A stretch of DNA of 64,000 bases from Oleiharenicola lentus. GTDB lineage: Bacteria > Verrucomicrobiota > Verrucomicrobiia > Opitutales > Opitutaceae. The translations under genes and the position numbers were made by a program. The notes beneath the pieces were generated by a model. The model made no database searches and was not told where the DNA came from. It was given only the letters and a program-made list of their open reading frames with translations. Below, piece by piece: positions 8,957 through 16,805 of this stretch (its first letter is position 1; each line of letters starts with the position of its first letter). The stretch spans positions 2,731,693-2,795,692 of the forward strand of contig NZ_SDHX01000001.1 of assembly GCF_004118375.1 (NCBI RefSeq), in the 5' to 3' direction.

Positions 8957-10345
8957 CTACTTGAACACAATGTTGCGCGTGGTCTCGGGATCGACCGCGA
9001 TCACGTCCGGATCAGCGCCCGCGAGCTTCTTCCCGCCCACGATCACGTTGTCGAAGGTAACGTCCGTGACCGGATGCTTCTCGTCGTGACCCATGATGAG
9101 ACTGGCGATACGCGGCGTGCCGTAGAACTCGATGTTGCGGAAGACCACCCGGCGAATCGCGCCTGCCTCCGGATTCCACTGGCCCCAGCGGTTGGGCTTT
9201 GTTATGATGCTGAACATCCGCCAGTCCGCGTTGTCGATGCGGATGTTCTCGAAGAGGTAATCGGACTTGGTGCCGCCGCCCCCGTGAATGGCGCAAAAGA
9301 CTGCTTCGTTCTCGTTGTCCCATTCTGATTCGACGCGGATGACATCGATATCCGACGCATGGTGCCCAGACCGGTCCTCCTCCCCGCCCCAGCCGAACTG
9401 AAATGGCGCCCCGTTCTCCATCTGCCAGATGACGCAGCGCCGGGCCGAGGTGTTGTTTTCATAGAGCATGATGGAGTCGTCGTTCACATGCATGAACGAG
9501 TCCTCGATCATACCGTCGGACCCGGTCGAGGCACCGTCGGTGCTGAAATGCCAGCCGAACAGCTTCACATTGCGGACCACATGGTCGCGCCCGGTCAGGC
9601 GGATGTTGTGGGTGGGCGGATGGATCAGCGTGATGCCCTCAACGAGCGCCTGCTCCACGTTGCGGAACGTGATCATGTAATGGGCCGTCCGCACGGGAAA
9701 TTGTTCCCCGGAGAGAATACCACGGCCGCGAATGGTGATCTTCTGCGCGTTCTCCGAGAAGAATTGACCTTTCACGTATGCCCCTCCGGCCAGATACACG
9801 GTTTGCCCGGAGGGAATCACGAATTTCTCTCCGATCTCGTGCACGCCCGGACCGAACCACGTGACGCGTGGGTCATCCGGCCGCGGCACGTCTACGTCGG
9901 GTGGATTGGCAAAGATGAACAGCGGATGCCGGATCCTCAGTCCCCGCTCGAACTCGACCGAAAACTGACCCGGCCGGTCCAGTTCAAATTCGACCGTGCG
10001 GCCCGCCAGGCGGACCGCAATGCCTCGCGAGCGCGGCAATACCTGGCAGAACCCGATGTCCTCCGTCAGTCGCGTAACCCGCACCGTGACCCGGCCCGTG
10101 AAGTCAAAGCCGGTGAACGAGGCGGTCTCACTCTTGTTTGTGTAGTGCTGCGCATGCATCAGATACACAAACGATTCCTGCATTCGGCCATTTTGGAGCA
10201 CCTCGACTTTGTATTGATGCGACGGCGCGATGAACTTGTCACCGGGATACACGTTGGGCGGGACAGGGTAAACCATGACGCCGGCGGCCGCGGCCGTGTA
10301 TCCACCCAGCATCAGTCCGAGAGTAAGCAGGGGAATTCGCGTCAT
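8957..10345 (-). CDS. Right-handed beta-helix glycosidase, GH28/GH49-like, exported (copy 1)
   Basis: This 462-residue protein has a signal peptide (MTRIPLLTLGLML, cut near AAAAG). An N-terminal beta-sandwich of about 150 residues is followed by a parallel beta-helix with repeated short hydrophobic turns. The active-site region reads WHFSTDGAS, HVNDDS, ENGAPFQFGWGG and ESEWDN. Spaced aspartates in this layout recall GH49 dextranases and GH28 polygalacturonases; the substrate is not known. The start codon overlaps the stop of the GH43-like gene by 4 bases (ATGA at 10342-10345), so translation is probably coupled. It is clearly related to the beta-helix protein at 25280, which has the same motifs in the same order and also follows a GH43-like gene. 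Confidence 0.75.
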   Translation of the reverse strand: MTRIPLLTLGLMLGGYTAAAAGVMVYPVPPNVYPGDKFIAPSHQYKVEVLQNGRMQESFVYLMHAQHYTNKSETASFTGFDFTGRVTVRVTRLTEDIGFCQVLPRSRGIAVRLAGRTVEFELDRPGQFSVEFERGLRIRHPLFIFANPPDVDVPRPDDPRVTWFGPGVHEIGEKFVIPSGQTVYLAGGAYVKGQFFSENAQKITIRGRGILSGEQFPVRTAHYMITFRNVEQALVEGITLIHPPTHNIRLTGRDHVVRNVKLFGWHFSTDGASTGSDGMIEDSFMHVNDDSIMLYENNTSARRCVIWQMENGAPFQFGWGGEEDRSGHHASDIDVIRVESEWDNENEAVFCAIHGGGGTKSDYLFENIRIDNADWRMFSIITKPNRWGQWNPEAGAIRRVVFRNIEFYGTPRIASLIMGHDEKHPVTDVTFDNVIVGGKKLAGADPDVIAVDPETTRNIVFK

Positions 10346-11418
10346 GGGAGGGAAACGCTGTGCTGGGGCTGCTTGGGCGCCGGAACCACCAGGCCACCGG
10401 CGCCGTCAAACTTGATTGGCTCAATGACCAGGTGCGGCTCGGAGTATTTCTCCGAGCTGTGATAGGCTAAGTAGTCCAGGCCGCCTGGTCCGCGGAATAT
10501 CTGGTGATGAAAGATCACCTGGGTCGGCGGGGCGAATGAGTATCCCGGCGGATATGGCATGCGGAGAGTCGAGTCCGCCTCACTCTCGATAAAGGTCAGC
10601 AGCGGTTCCGCAGCCATCGTCCAGGGGCCGTCGGCCGATGACGCTGTCAGGTAGCGCACCCGGATGATGTAACCAGCGTAGAAGGAAGAGGTGATCATGT
10701 AGTATCGTCCGTTCCGTTCCGTCACAAACGGCGCGTCCAGAAAGCGGAACTGTTTGCCCAGTGTAGCCGGTCCGAGGATTTCCCCTGGTTCCGTCTTCAG
10801 CGACCCCTTCTCGGGATCAAGCTCGGCGGAATAGATCCGTCCGTCGCGATCCCAATAGAGATGAATGCGGCCGTCCGGGGCGGCGAAGAGGTTGGTGTTG
10901 TTTCCCCAATAGAGCGGCCGGTCCGGCGTGAGGTTGCGGTAAGGTCCCTCTATATGGTCGGCCACAGCCAAACCGAAACCTGGCAGCCGGTAAGGCCGCT
11001 GCCGGTTGTTCCGGCAGTGAAAGAGCGCGAAATACTTGCCGTTGATCTGATGGATCTCCGGCGCCAGCCATTCGTCGCGATACCACGAATCCGCCGGAAT
11101 GGTCTCCCGGTCAAAAAGCAGCGACACCTCCCGCCAATGCACCAGGTCCGGAGAACGATAAAGTACTAGCCCACGCTTCTCCTGTGCTGGCACACGCATC
11201 TCCGTAGCCACCAGATACCAGTTGCCGGCGTCGGCCAGGATATGGACATCCTTCTGGCCGTAACGGTTGAGGCCGTCAGTGATTGGATTAGCCCAGGCAA
11301 AAACCCCCTCAACCGGCGCCCTGGTTTCAGCAGCGGCGGGCAGTTCACTCCCGGCGATGACCATACTCGTGGCCGAAACCAGCACACGACCTAAGGTGCT
11401 AACAGGTGTGGCTCGCAT
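10342..11418 (-). CDS. GH43-like five-bladed propeller glycosidase, exported (copy 1)
   Basis: The ATG at 11418 is preferred over the upstream in-frame start at 11499 because it leads into a leader (MRATPVSTLGRVLVSATSMV, cut near LPAAAE). The 358-residue product has the GH43/GH32 clan pattern. It has an early strand with Asp (QKDVHILADAG), a blade with DEWLAPEIHQINGKYF, a DAPFVTERNGRYYMIT segment and a DGPW turn. Typical activities are arabinofuranosidase, xylosidase or galactosidase; no finer assignment is possible. It is the first gene of a two-gene minus-strand unit, ending in an ATGA overlap with the beta-helix gene. The same pairing recurs at 24249-26848. Confidence 0.75.
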   Translation of the reverse strand: MRATPVSTLGRVLVSATSMVIAGSELPAAAETRAPVEGVFAWANPITDGLNRYGQKDVHILADAGNWYLVATEMRVPAQEKRGLVLYRSPDLVHWREVSLLFDRETIPADSWYRDEWLAPEIHQINGKYFALFHCRNNRQRPYRLPGFGLAVADHIEGPYRNLTPDRPLYWGNNTNLFAAPDGRIHLYWDRDGRIYSAELDPEKGSLKTEPGEILGPATLGKQFRFLDAPFVTERNGRYYMITSSFYAGYIIRVRYLTASSADGPWTMAAEPLLTFIESEADSTLRMPYPPGYSFAPPTQVIFHHQIFRGPGGLDYLAYHSSEKYSEPHLVIEPIKFDGAGGLVVPAPKQPQHSVSLP

Positions 11419-11590
11419 GGGAAAGAGGCTTGCGGGACAGTGCAGGCGACTCACGAACTTTATCATATCACCGTAACATGGGAATCCTTTCCATCTCAAA
11501 AGGACAGTCGACTAGTTGACCGCACACGCCGCGGTACCGTCCAAGCGGTCGGCCTGGATTTAGAAATCAGTCCAAGCATTCGCCCCCTAC

Positions 11591-11680
11591 GACCGCGGCC
11601 TCATCTTGCTCCTAGCCGAAGGCGCCGAGCTGTTCTACCGCAACATCCGGATCGAAGAGCTCACCCCCGGCGCCCCGTAA
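11591..11680 (+). pseudogene. C-terminal remnant of a DUF1080 gene
   Basis: Thirty codons, ending in TAA at 11678, translate to a peptide containing AEGAELFYRNIRIEEL followed by TPGAP. This matches the end of the DUF1080 gene at 3434-4210 (there AEGAELFYRNIRIEEL followed by SPDAP), and the DNA is also close, differing at about a dozen of 90 positions. A TAG at 11561 closes the frame upstream and no start or remaining domain is found. This is a truncated relic of a third DUF1080 copy or of a recombination event. Confidence 0.8.
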
Positions 11681-11796
11681 CCGCGCCACGCCGCTCCGGC
11701 CGGTCCCCGGACAACGTTACCGGAATCCTCTCTCAAGCCCGAACCATGCAGTTGGAAAGCGTTCCTGAGCGAAGAGGCTATCATGAGATCGATTGT

Positions 11797-11862
11797 AGGG
11801 CCGGCGCTTGTCGCCGGGCCGGTTTTCGCTCCTGAAATGGCCCGCCGACAAGCGGCGGCCCT
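11797..11862. repeat. Palindromic intergenic repeat (gattgtaggg family)
   Basis: Left arm 11797-11820 and right arm 11839-11862 are 24 bases each and pair at 22 positions, with an 18-base loop. The left arm is preceded by gattgtaggg, exactly as in the related palindrome at 58011-58083. It lies between a relic and the end of the hydroxylase gene and encodes nothing recognisable. Confidence 0.75.
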
Positions 11863-12071
11863 TCATTCAATTACATGGTTCCGGATCAAGAGGGGATCCA
11901 ATCAACCGATCTTAAAATTCCCTCTAGGAAGAGGGATGTCCGCAGGGCGGGGGGGTGGGGAATTGGGCGACATCCATTTCGATCAGCCGGAGCCGCATCC
12001 AGTAAATTTTGCGGCAGCGAAATCACCTTCGCGACAAAATCTGACCCGCTTCGAGGATTTGAAGACTCACT

Positions 12072-14246
12072 CTAAATCCGCAACGACGATACGGTGATGC
12101 CCGAAGCCTTCAGCGGCAGCTGACGAACCCGGATCCCCGTCGCGGCAAAGATGGCGTTGGTGATGGCCGGGGTCACGGCCGCGATGATCTCCCCGAGACC
12201 TGCCGGGCGTTCGACCCCCTGCAGGTAGGTGATCTCCACCTCCGGAGCCTGGTCGATGCGCAAGAGGGGATAATCGTGGAAATTGCTCTGCTGCGTCCGC
12301 CCTTCCGCGAAGGTTATCTCGCCCTGCGCGGCGCTGAGCGCATCCATCACGCAGCCTACGACCTGGTGATCCGCGCCGCTACGGTTGAGAATCGGTCCGA
12401 CGTCGATTCCGGCATAAACTTTCTCAACCTTGATCTGCCCCGGTCGGTCGCTCGAGACCTCCGCGACGTAGGTCATGTAGCCATCGTGATCGTAATGAAA
12501 CGCCACGCCCAGCCCGCGGCCGGCGCCAAGAGTGCGGCCCCAGCCGGCCAGCTTGCTCGCCGCCTTCAGGGTGTTGCGGGTGCGCTCGAGGTCCAGCGGG
12601 GGTTTGCCATAGGCCTGCTCGAGGAGTTGCAGCCGGAATTGCACGGGATCGAGCGCCGCGGCCTGGGCGAGCTCGTCGAAAAAACTCTGGTGGGCCCAAC
12701 AGTGGGCGGAGTGCCCGGGAGCACGCCAGGGGCCCGTGGGCACGGAGCAGGGAATCATCGACTGACGCAGACGGAAATTCGGGGTCAGGCTTGCCGGATA
12801 GTAATCCTTGGCGAACCATGCCGCGGGAGCGAGATTCCCTTCCCGGCTGAAGGTTACGAAGTGATGATCCCACGCGAGCAACCGGCCCTGTTGGTCGAGC
12901 CCCGCCTTGAAGTGATGCCACGCGGCGGGACGGTAGAAGTCGTGCTGGATGTCGTCCTCCCGCGTCCAATGCAACTGAACCGGCCGGCGAATTTTCTGGG
13001 TGATTGCCGCGGCTTCGACCATGTAATCAACGCTCAGGCGCCGGCCAAATCCGCCGCCCGACCGCGTGACATTGACCCGTATCCGATCGGCGGGAATCGC
13101 GAGGGTCTCGGCGATGAGCTTGCGGCCCTCCAGCGGATTCTGGGTCGGTGCCCACAGTTCCAGGTTGCCCGCACTGTCCAGATGCGCGGTGCAGTTTTGC
13201 GGCTCCATCGTCGCATGGGCGATGAACGGATAATGGTAGCTGCCCTCGACCACGCGATGCGCCCGCTCCAGCGTCCGCACGACATCGCCGTCCTCGCGCT
13301 GAAGCGTGCTTTGCGCCGCATCCTTCAGCGCGGCGGCCTGGTCGGCGTAGCCCGCGGATGAATCCTGATTCGGGCTGTCCCACGCGACGACCGCTTTTTG
13401 CCGCGCAGCCTCGGCCTGCCACCACGTGTCAGCCACAATGGCCACGCCGGGGAGCAGGCCCTTCAGATCACTCGTGCCCTCAACCACGAAGGCGTCGTGC
13501 ACGCCGCCCTCCCGCTTGAGCGCGTCGAGGTTTGCCGATCGCACCTTCCCGCCAAAAGCCGGGCATTTCAGGTAAACCGCGTAAAGCATCCCCGGGAGCC
13601 GAACGTCGCTCCCGTAGAGCGGCTGGCCGGTGAGGATTTTCGGATTGTCGATGCCGCGCACGAACTTCCCCAGCAGCTTGAATTCGTCGGGGCGGCTTTT
13701 CAGCCGGAGCGTGCCCACCTCGGGCACCGCCTGCTTCGCGGCGAGGCTCGCGAGCTCGCCGTAGCCCAGGCTGCGTCCCGAGCCGGAGTGAATGACCTGA
13801 CTGTTTTCCGCCGAACACTCGTTCACGGGCACTCCCCATTTTTCGGCGGCGGCGGCGATCAGCATCTGGCAAGCGGCGGTGCCGGCGACGCGCAGGTCGT
13901 CCCATCCATCCGGCGTCGATCCGCTGGCGGCGACCAGTTGGCGACCATAGCGATCATCCAACGGCGCCTGCTCGACCTGCACGGTGGTCCAATCGGCGTT
14001 GAGGCATTCCGCCACGATCATGGGCAGGGAGGTTTTGACTCCCTGTCCGGTCTCGGGATTCTTGCTCACGATGGTTATCCGGCCACTCGGGTCGATGCGG
14101 AGGTAGAGATTGGGCGTCCACGGCTGATCGGTGGCCGGCGCCTCGGCCCGGGCCTCGTGCGGAGCACCGAGACCGATGAGGAAGGCACCGGAGGCGAGCG
14201 AACTGACTTTGAGAAACGCGCGACGAGAGAGGGGCACGGGATTCAT
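12072..14246 (-). CDS. Molybdopterin-binding aldehyde/isoquinoline oxidoreductase large subunit (IorB type)
   Basis: The start at 14246 gives a twin-arginine leader ([11 protein letters not shown]) and an ATGA overlap with the small subunit gene; an upstream open frame to 14435 lies inside that gene. The 724-residue product belongs to the xanthine oxidase family that binds a molybdopterin cytosine dinucleotide cofactor. Landmarks are [66 protein letters not shown] and a C-terminal [17 protein letters not shown]. IorB-type enzymes oxidise aldehydes or N-heterocycles in the periplasm, passing electrons to a 2Fe-2S subunit and then usually to a cytochrome. No cytochrome subunit is adjacent. It is not fused or truncated. 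Confidence 0.9.
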   Translation of the reverse strand: MNPVPLSRRAFLKVSSLASGAFLIGLGAPHEARAEAPATDQPWTPNLYLRIDPSGRITIVSKNPETGQGVKTSLPMIVAECLNADWTTVQVEQAPLDDRYGRQLVAASGSTPDGWDDLRVAGTAACQMLIAAAAEKWGVPVNECSAENSQVIHSGSGRSLGYGELASLAAKQAVPEVGTLRLKSRPDEFKLLGKFVRGIDNPKILTGQPLYGSDVRLPGMLYAVYLKCPAFGGKVRSANLDALKREGGVHDAFVVEGTSDLKGLLPGVAIVADTWWQAEAARQKAVVAWDSPNQDSSAGYADQAAALKDAAQSTLQREDGDVVRTLERAHRVVEGSYHYPFIAHATMEPQNCTAHLDSAGNLELWAPTQNPLEGRKLIAETLAIPADRIRVNVTRSGGGFGRRLSVDYMVEAAAITQKIRRPVQLHWTREDDIQHDFYRPAAWHHFKAGLDQQGRLLAWDHHFVTFSREGNLAPAAWFAKDYYPASLTPNFRLRQSMIPCSVPTGPWRAPGHSAHCWAHQSFFDELAQAAALDPVQFRLQLLEQAYGKPPLDLERTRNTLKAASKLAGWGRTLGAGRGLGVAFHYDHDGYMTYVAEVSSDRPGQIKVEKVYAGIDVGPILNRSGADHQVVGCVMDALSAAQGEITFAEGRTQQSNFHDYPLLRIDQAPEVEITYLQGVERPAGLGEIIAAVTPAITNAIFAATGIRVRQLPLKASGITVSSLRI

Positions 14247-14725
14247 GAGGCGGTCCCTCCCGCTGTCGCCGTGTAGTCGGCGGCCAGTTTGACGGCGCTG
14301 CGAATCCGCGGATAGGTGCCGCACCGGCAAATGTTCCCGGCCAGCGCGGCATCGATCGCGATATCGTCGGGCCGGGGGTTCTGTTTGAGCAACGAGGCCG
14401 CGCAAAGCATTTGTCCGCCTTGGCAGTAGCCGCACTGCGGCACGTCGAGTTCATGCCAGGCCCGTTGCACAGGATGTTGCCCGGCGGGATCAAGCCCCTC
14501 GATGGTGGTGATGCTCATCCCGGCGGCAGCGGCGGCCGGCAATGTGCAGGAACGCATCGCGACACCGTCGATCATGACCGTGCAGGTCCCGCACAGGCCC
14601 TTGCCGCACCCGAACTTCGTTCCCGTCAGGTCGAGCTTGTCGCGCAGCACCCACAGCAACGGCATGCTCTCCGGCATATCCACCGAGTAGGTGCGGCGGT
14701 TGATTTCGAGGACGATGGGTGTCAT
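14243..14725 (-). CDS. 2Fe-2S subunit of molybdopterin oxidoreductase (IorA type)
   Basis: The 160-residue product carries both iron-sulfur clusters of the family. A plant-type ferredoxin motif (CGKGLCGTC, with a further Cys in RSCTLP) is followed by the helical CGYCQGGQM ... CRC domain. It transfers electrons away from the molybdopterin subunit encoded immediately downstream, with a 4-base overlap. ATG 14725 is taken as the start; an in-frame GTG at 14740 would add five residues. It has no leader of its own. In this enzyme class the small subunit is commonly exported as a complex with the Tat-leader large subunit. The sulfatase gene upstream on the same strand is 266 bases away. Confidence 0.92.
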   Translation of the reverse strand: MTPIVLEINRRTYSVDMPESMPLLWVLRDKLDLTGTKFGCGKGLCGTCTVMIDGVAMRSCTLPAAAAAGMSITTIEGLDPAGQHPVQRAWHELDVPQCGYCQGGQMLCAASLLKQNPRPDDIAIDAALAGNICRCGTYPRIRSAVKLAADYTATAGGTAS

Positions 14726-14991
14726 GGAGCACTGATTCACCGGAGCGGGTGGCGTTTGTCACGGCTGGCCTCCGGGCCGTCCATGAGCGGGGTGAAATCG
14801 ACCGAATGTGACTTGGTTCACTCGAACCGAAACCGCCTCGACTGATGACAGTAACACACCCGCTGCTCGCTACTGGCTCCCCGCACCATGGCACGAATGC
14901 GAAACCCAATTACGCGAAGACTGAGAAAGGGAAGTAGGGGGCTGCTCTGCGCGAATTGGGTATGAGCACTCTCCCGCACTCCCCCCTGCTC

Positions 14992-16614
14992 TCACCTCCC
15001 TTTGCCCGGCGGGCGAGCCGCTAGCCAACCGGCTTGCAGACGGGCGGCCATGGCCGCGGCTTGCGGGGCGTGGGCGGGGTCCTCGGCGAGGTTGATCTGT
15101 TCCAAGGGGTCTTTCCGCAGGTCGTAGAGTTCGCGGGCCACCGGCGCCGATTTCCCGGGCAGGCCCGTATCTTTGCGCCATTCGCTGTATCGCCAGCCGG
15201 GCGTCCGCACCATGCGGCCCAGGCCGCTGATCGGGATCGTGGCAAACACCGCTTCTTTCCAAGGCTGGGCGGGCTGCTGCACGAGCGGGGCGAAACTGTC
15301 GCCTTCCCAGCGCGGATCGCGGGGCAATCCCCACCACTCGGCCAGCGTGGGCAGCACGTCCACCAGCTCGACCATCGCGTCGGTGACCCGGCCGTTGCCG
15401 GCGGCGCCGGGCATCCGCACGATCAGCGGCACGCGCGAGGATTGCTCGAACAGGCTGAACTTGCTCCACATCCCATGCTCGCCGAGTTGGAATCCATGGT
15501 CGGAGAAGAACACCACGATCGTGTTGTCTGCCAGTCCCGCCGCCTCCAGCCCTTCGAGCACGAGACCGATCTGCGCGTCCACGTAGGTCGCACAGGCATA
15601 GTAGGCCGCCAGCGCCTCGCGCTCCCGTTCGGGCGTCTGGGCAAACTGCGGATACAGGCCGTTGAAAATATCGTAGTTGCGCCCCATGCGCCGCGCGACG
15701 GCGGGCACACCGACGTCCTTCTCCGGCTGCGCGGGCGACAGCTCCATCGCGGCGGGATCGTAGAGGTCCACATACTGCTTCGGCGCGAGCAGGGGTGTGT
15801 GCGTGGCGTAGAAGCCCACCGACAGGAAAAAGGGTTTCCCGTCTTGCCGGCGGGCGAGCTGACCGAGCAGGTCCACCGTGCGCCGGGCGATGCGGCCATC
15901 CTCCATCTCTTCCTCCGGTAGGCCCGAGTAACCGATCATCTCGGCATGATACTGCTGGAAGCGCTTGCGTAGCTCCCAGGTGTCTGCCTCGCCGGCGGCC
16001 TTGCGCGCCTCGCGCTCCGCCTGCAGTTCGCGCAACCGCGTGCCGTGCGGTTCGGGCAGCAACAGCGCCTCATCCTCCGCCCACACCGACACGCCGGGCG
16101 GAGCAGGCACCGGACGCTGCTCTCCGGCAAAGTTTTCCAGGATGTCGTAGTGGTGCGTGTATTCGTTGAGATCGAAACCCACCCCGAAGCGCTGTGCCTC
16201 GTCCCACCGGTGCACGAGCTTGCCAATGTTGCCCAGCCACGCGCCGTCGCGCGCCTTCAACACCCGCGCCAGCGAGGGTGCGTCGGCGGGCACGACTCGG
16301 TCCATCGCTTCGCCGTTGCCATAGACCCGGGTCGAGTCCGGCCGCAGCCCCGTCACCAGCGAGGCCCGTGAGGGGTTGCACACCGTGCCTTGGCAGTAAG
16401 CCCGGTCAAACCGCACGCCCTCTTTCGCCAGCCGGTCAATGTTGGGCGTCTGCACGACCGAATTGCCATACGCCCCAATCGCGAAGGCCGACCAATCCTC
16501 CACCATGATCATAAGGATGTTCATGTCGCGGCTGCCCTTTGCCGTCGGCGAGGCGATCCCCGGCACGATCAGCCCGGTAACTCCCAGTGAAATCAGGGAA
16601 ATGATGAAACGCAT
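14992..16614 (-). CDS. Sulfatase, iduronate-2-sulfatase-like (S1 family), exported
   Basis: This 540-residue protein has a signal peptide (MRFIISLISLGVTGLIVPG, cut near IASP). The metal-binding start of the fold is MVEDW (near residue 38) and the catalytic formylglycine site is Cys79 in CNPSR (79-83). The next substrate-site motif is GKLVH, the iduronate-sulfatase version of the GKxH element, and the late metal site is FFSDHGFQLGEHGMW. All key elements are present, so it should be active once the Cys is converted to formylglycine; no maturase gene is in the window. It is divergent from the DUF1592 operon at 16806 and upstream of the hydroxylase genes on the same strand. Confidence 0.92.
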   Translation of the reverse strand: MRFIISLISLGVTGLIVPGIASPTAKGSRDMNILMIMVEDWSAFAIGAYGNSVVQTPNIDRLAKEGVRFDRAYCQGTVCNPSRASLVTGLRPDSTRVYGNGEAMDRVVPADAPSLARVLKARDGAWLGNIGKLVHRWDEAQRFGVGFDLNEYTHHYDILENFAGEQRPVPAPPGVSVWAEDEALLLPEPHGTRLRELQAEREARKAAGEADTWELRKRFQQYHAEMIGYSGLPEEEMEDGRIARRTVDLLGQLARRQDGKPFFLSVGFYATHTPLLAPKQYVDLYDPAAMELSPAQPEKDVGVPAVARRMGRNYDIFNGLYPQFAQTPEREREALAAYYACATYVDAQIGLVLEGLEAAGLADNTIVVFFSDHGFQLGEHGMWSKFSLFEQSSRVPLIVRMPGAAGNGRVTDAMVELVDVLPTLAEWWGLPRDPRWEGDSFAPLVQQPAQPWKEAVFATIPISGLGRMVRTPGWRYSEWRKDTGLPGKSAPVARELYDLRKDPLEQINLAEDPAHAPQAAAMAARLQAGWLAARPPGKGR

Positions 16615-16805
16615 GCCCCGATCTTGGTCGCGATCCCCTCCCTGACAACCGCGTCCAAGCTAGGACGGTAACACATCCGGAATCTGCCCCTCATTCGTCT
16701 TCCTTCGTGCTTACCCCGGATCGCCGCCGGGAAAACCGGAGCCCCCGCGACGATCGGCCACTGCCATCCCCCTGCCGCGTTGTATTACGAAAACACGACC
16801 GGCGC

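Larger units (their letters stand above)
11419..12071. other. Divergent/convergent spacer with gene remnant and palindrome
   Basis: This 653-base gap lies between the start of the GH43-like gene and the end of the molybdopterin hydroxylase gene. It holds a DUF1080 remnant (11591-11680) and a GC-rich inverted repeat (11797-11862). No intact gene is recognised. The promoter of the GH43-like/beta-helix unit should lie in 11419-11590, but no clear boxes stand out. Confidence 0.5.

Noticed and set aside
11508-11520. A 13-base match (tcgactagttgac) to 32108-32120 on the other strand, as a possible mobile-element end
   Set aside because: Thirteen-base matches are expected by chance many times in 64 kb, and no flanking similarity was seen.
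12276-13361. A 361-codon plus-strand open frame
   Set aside because: It is antisense to the molybdopterin subunit gene, which carries family motifs throughout.
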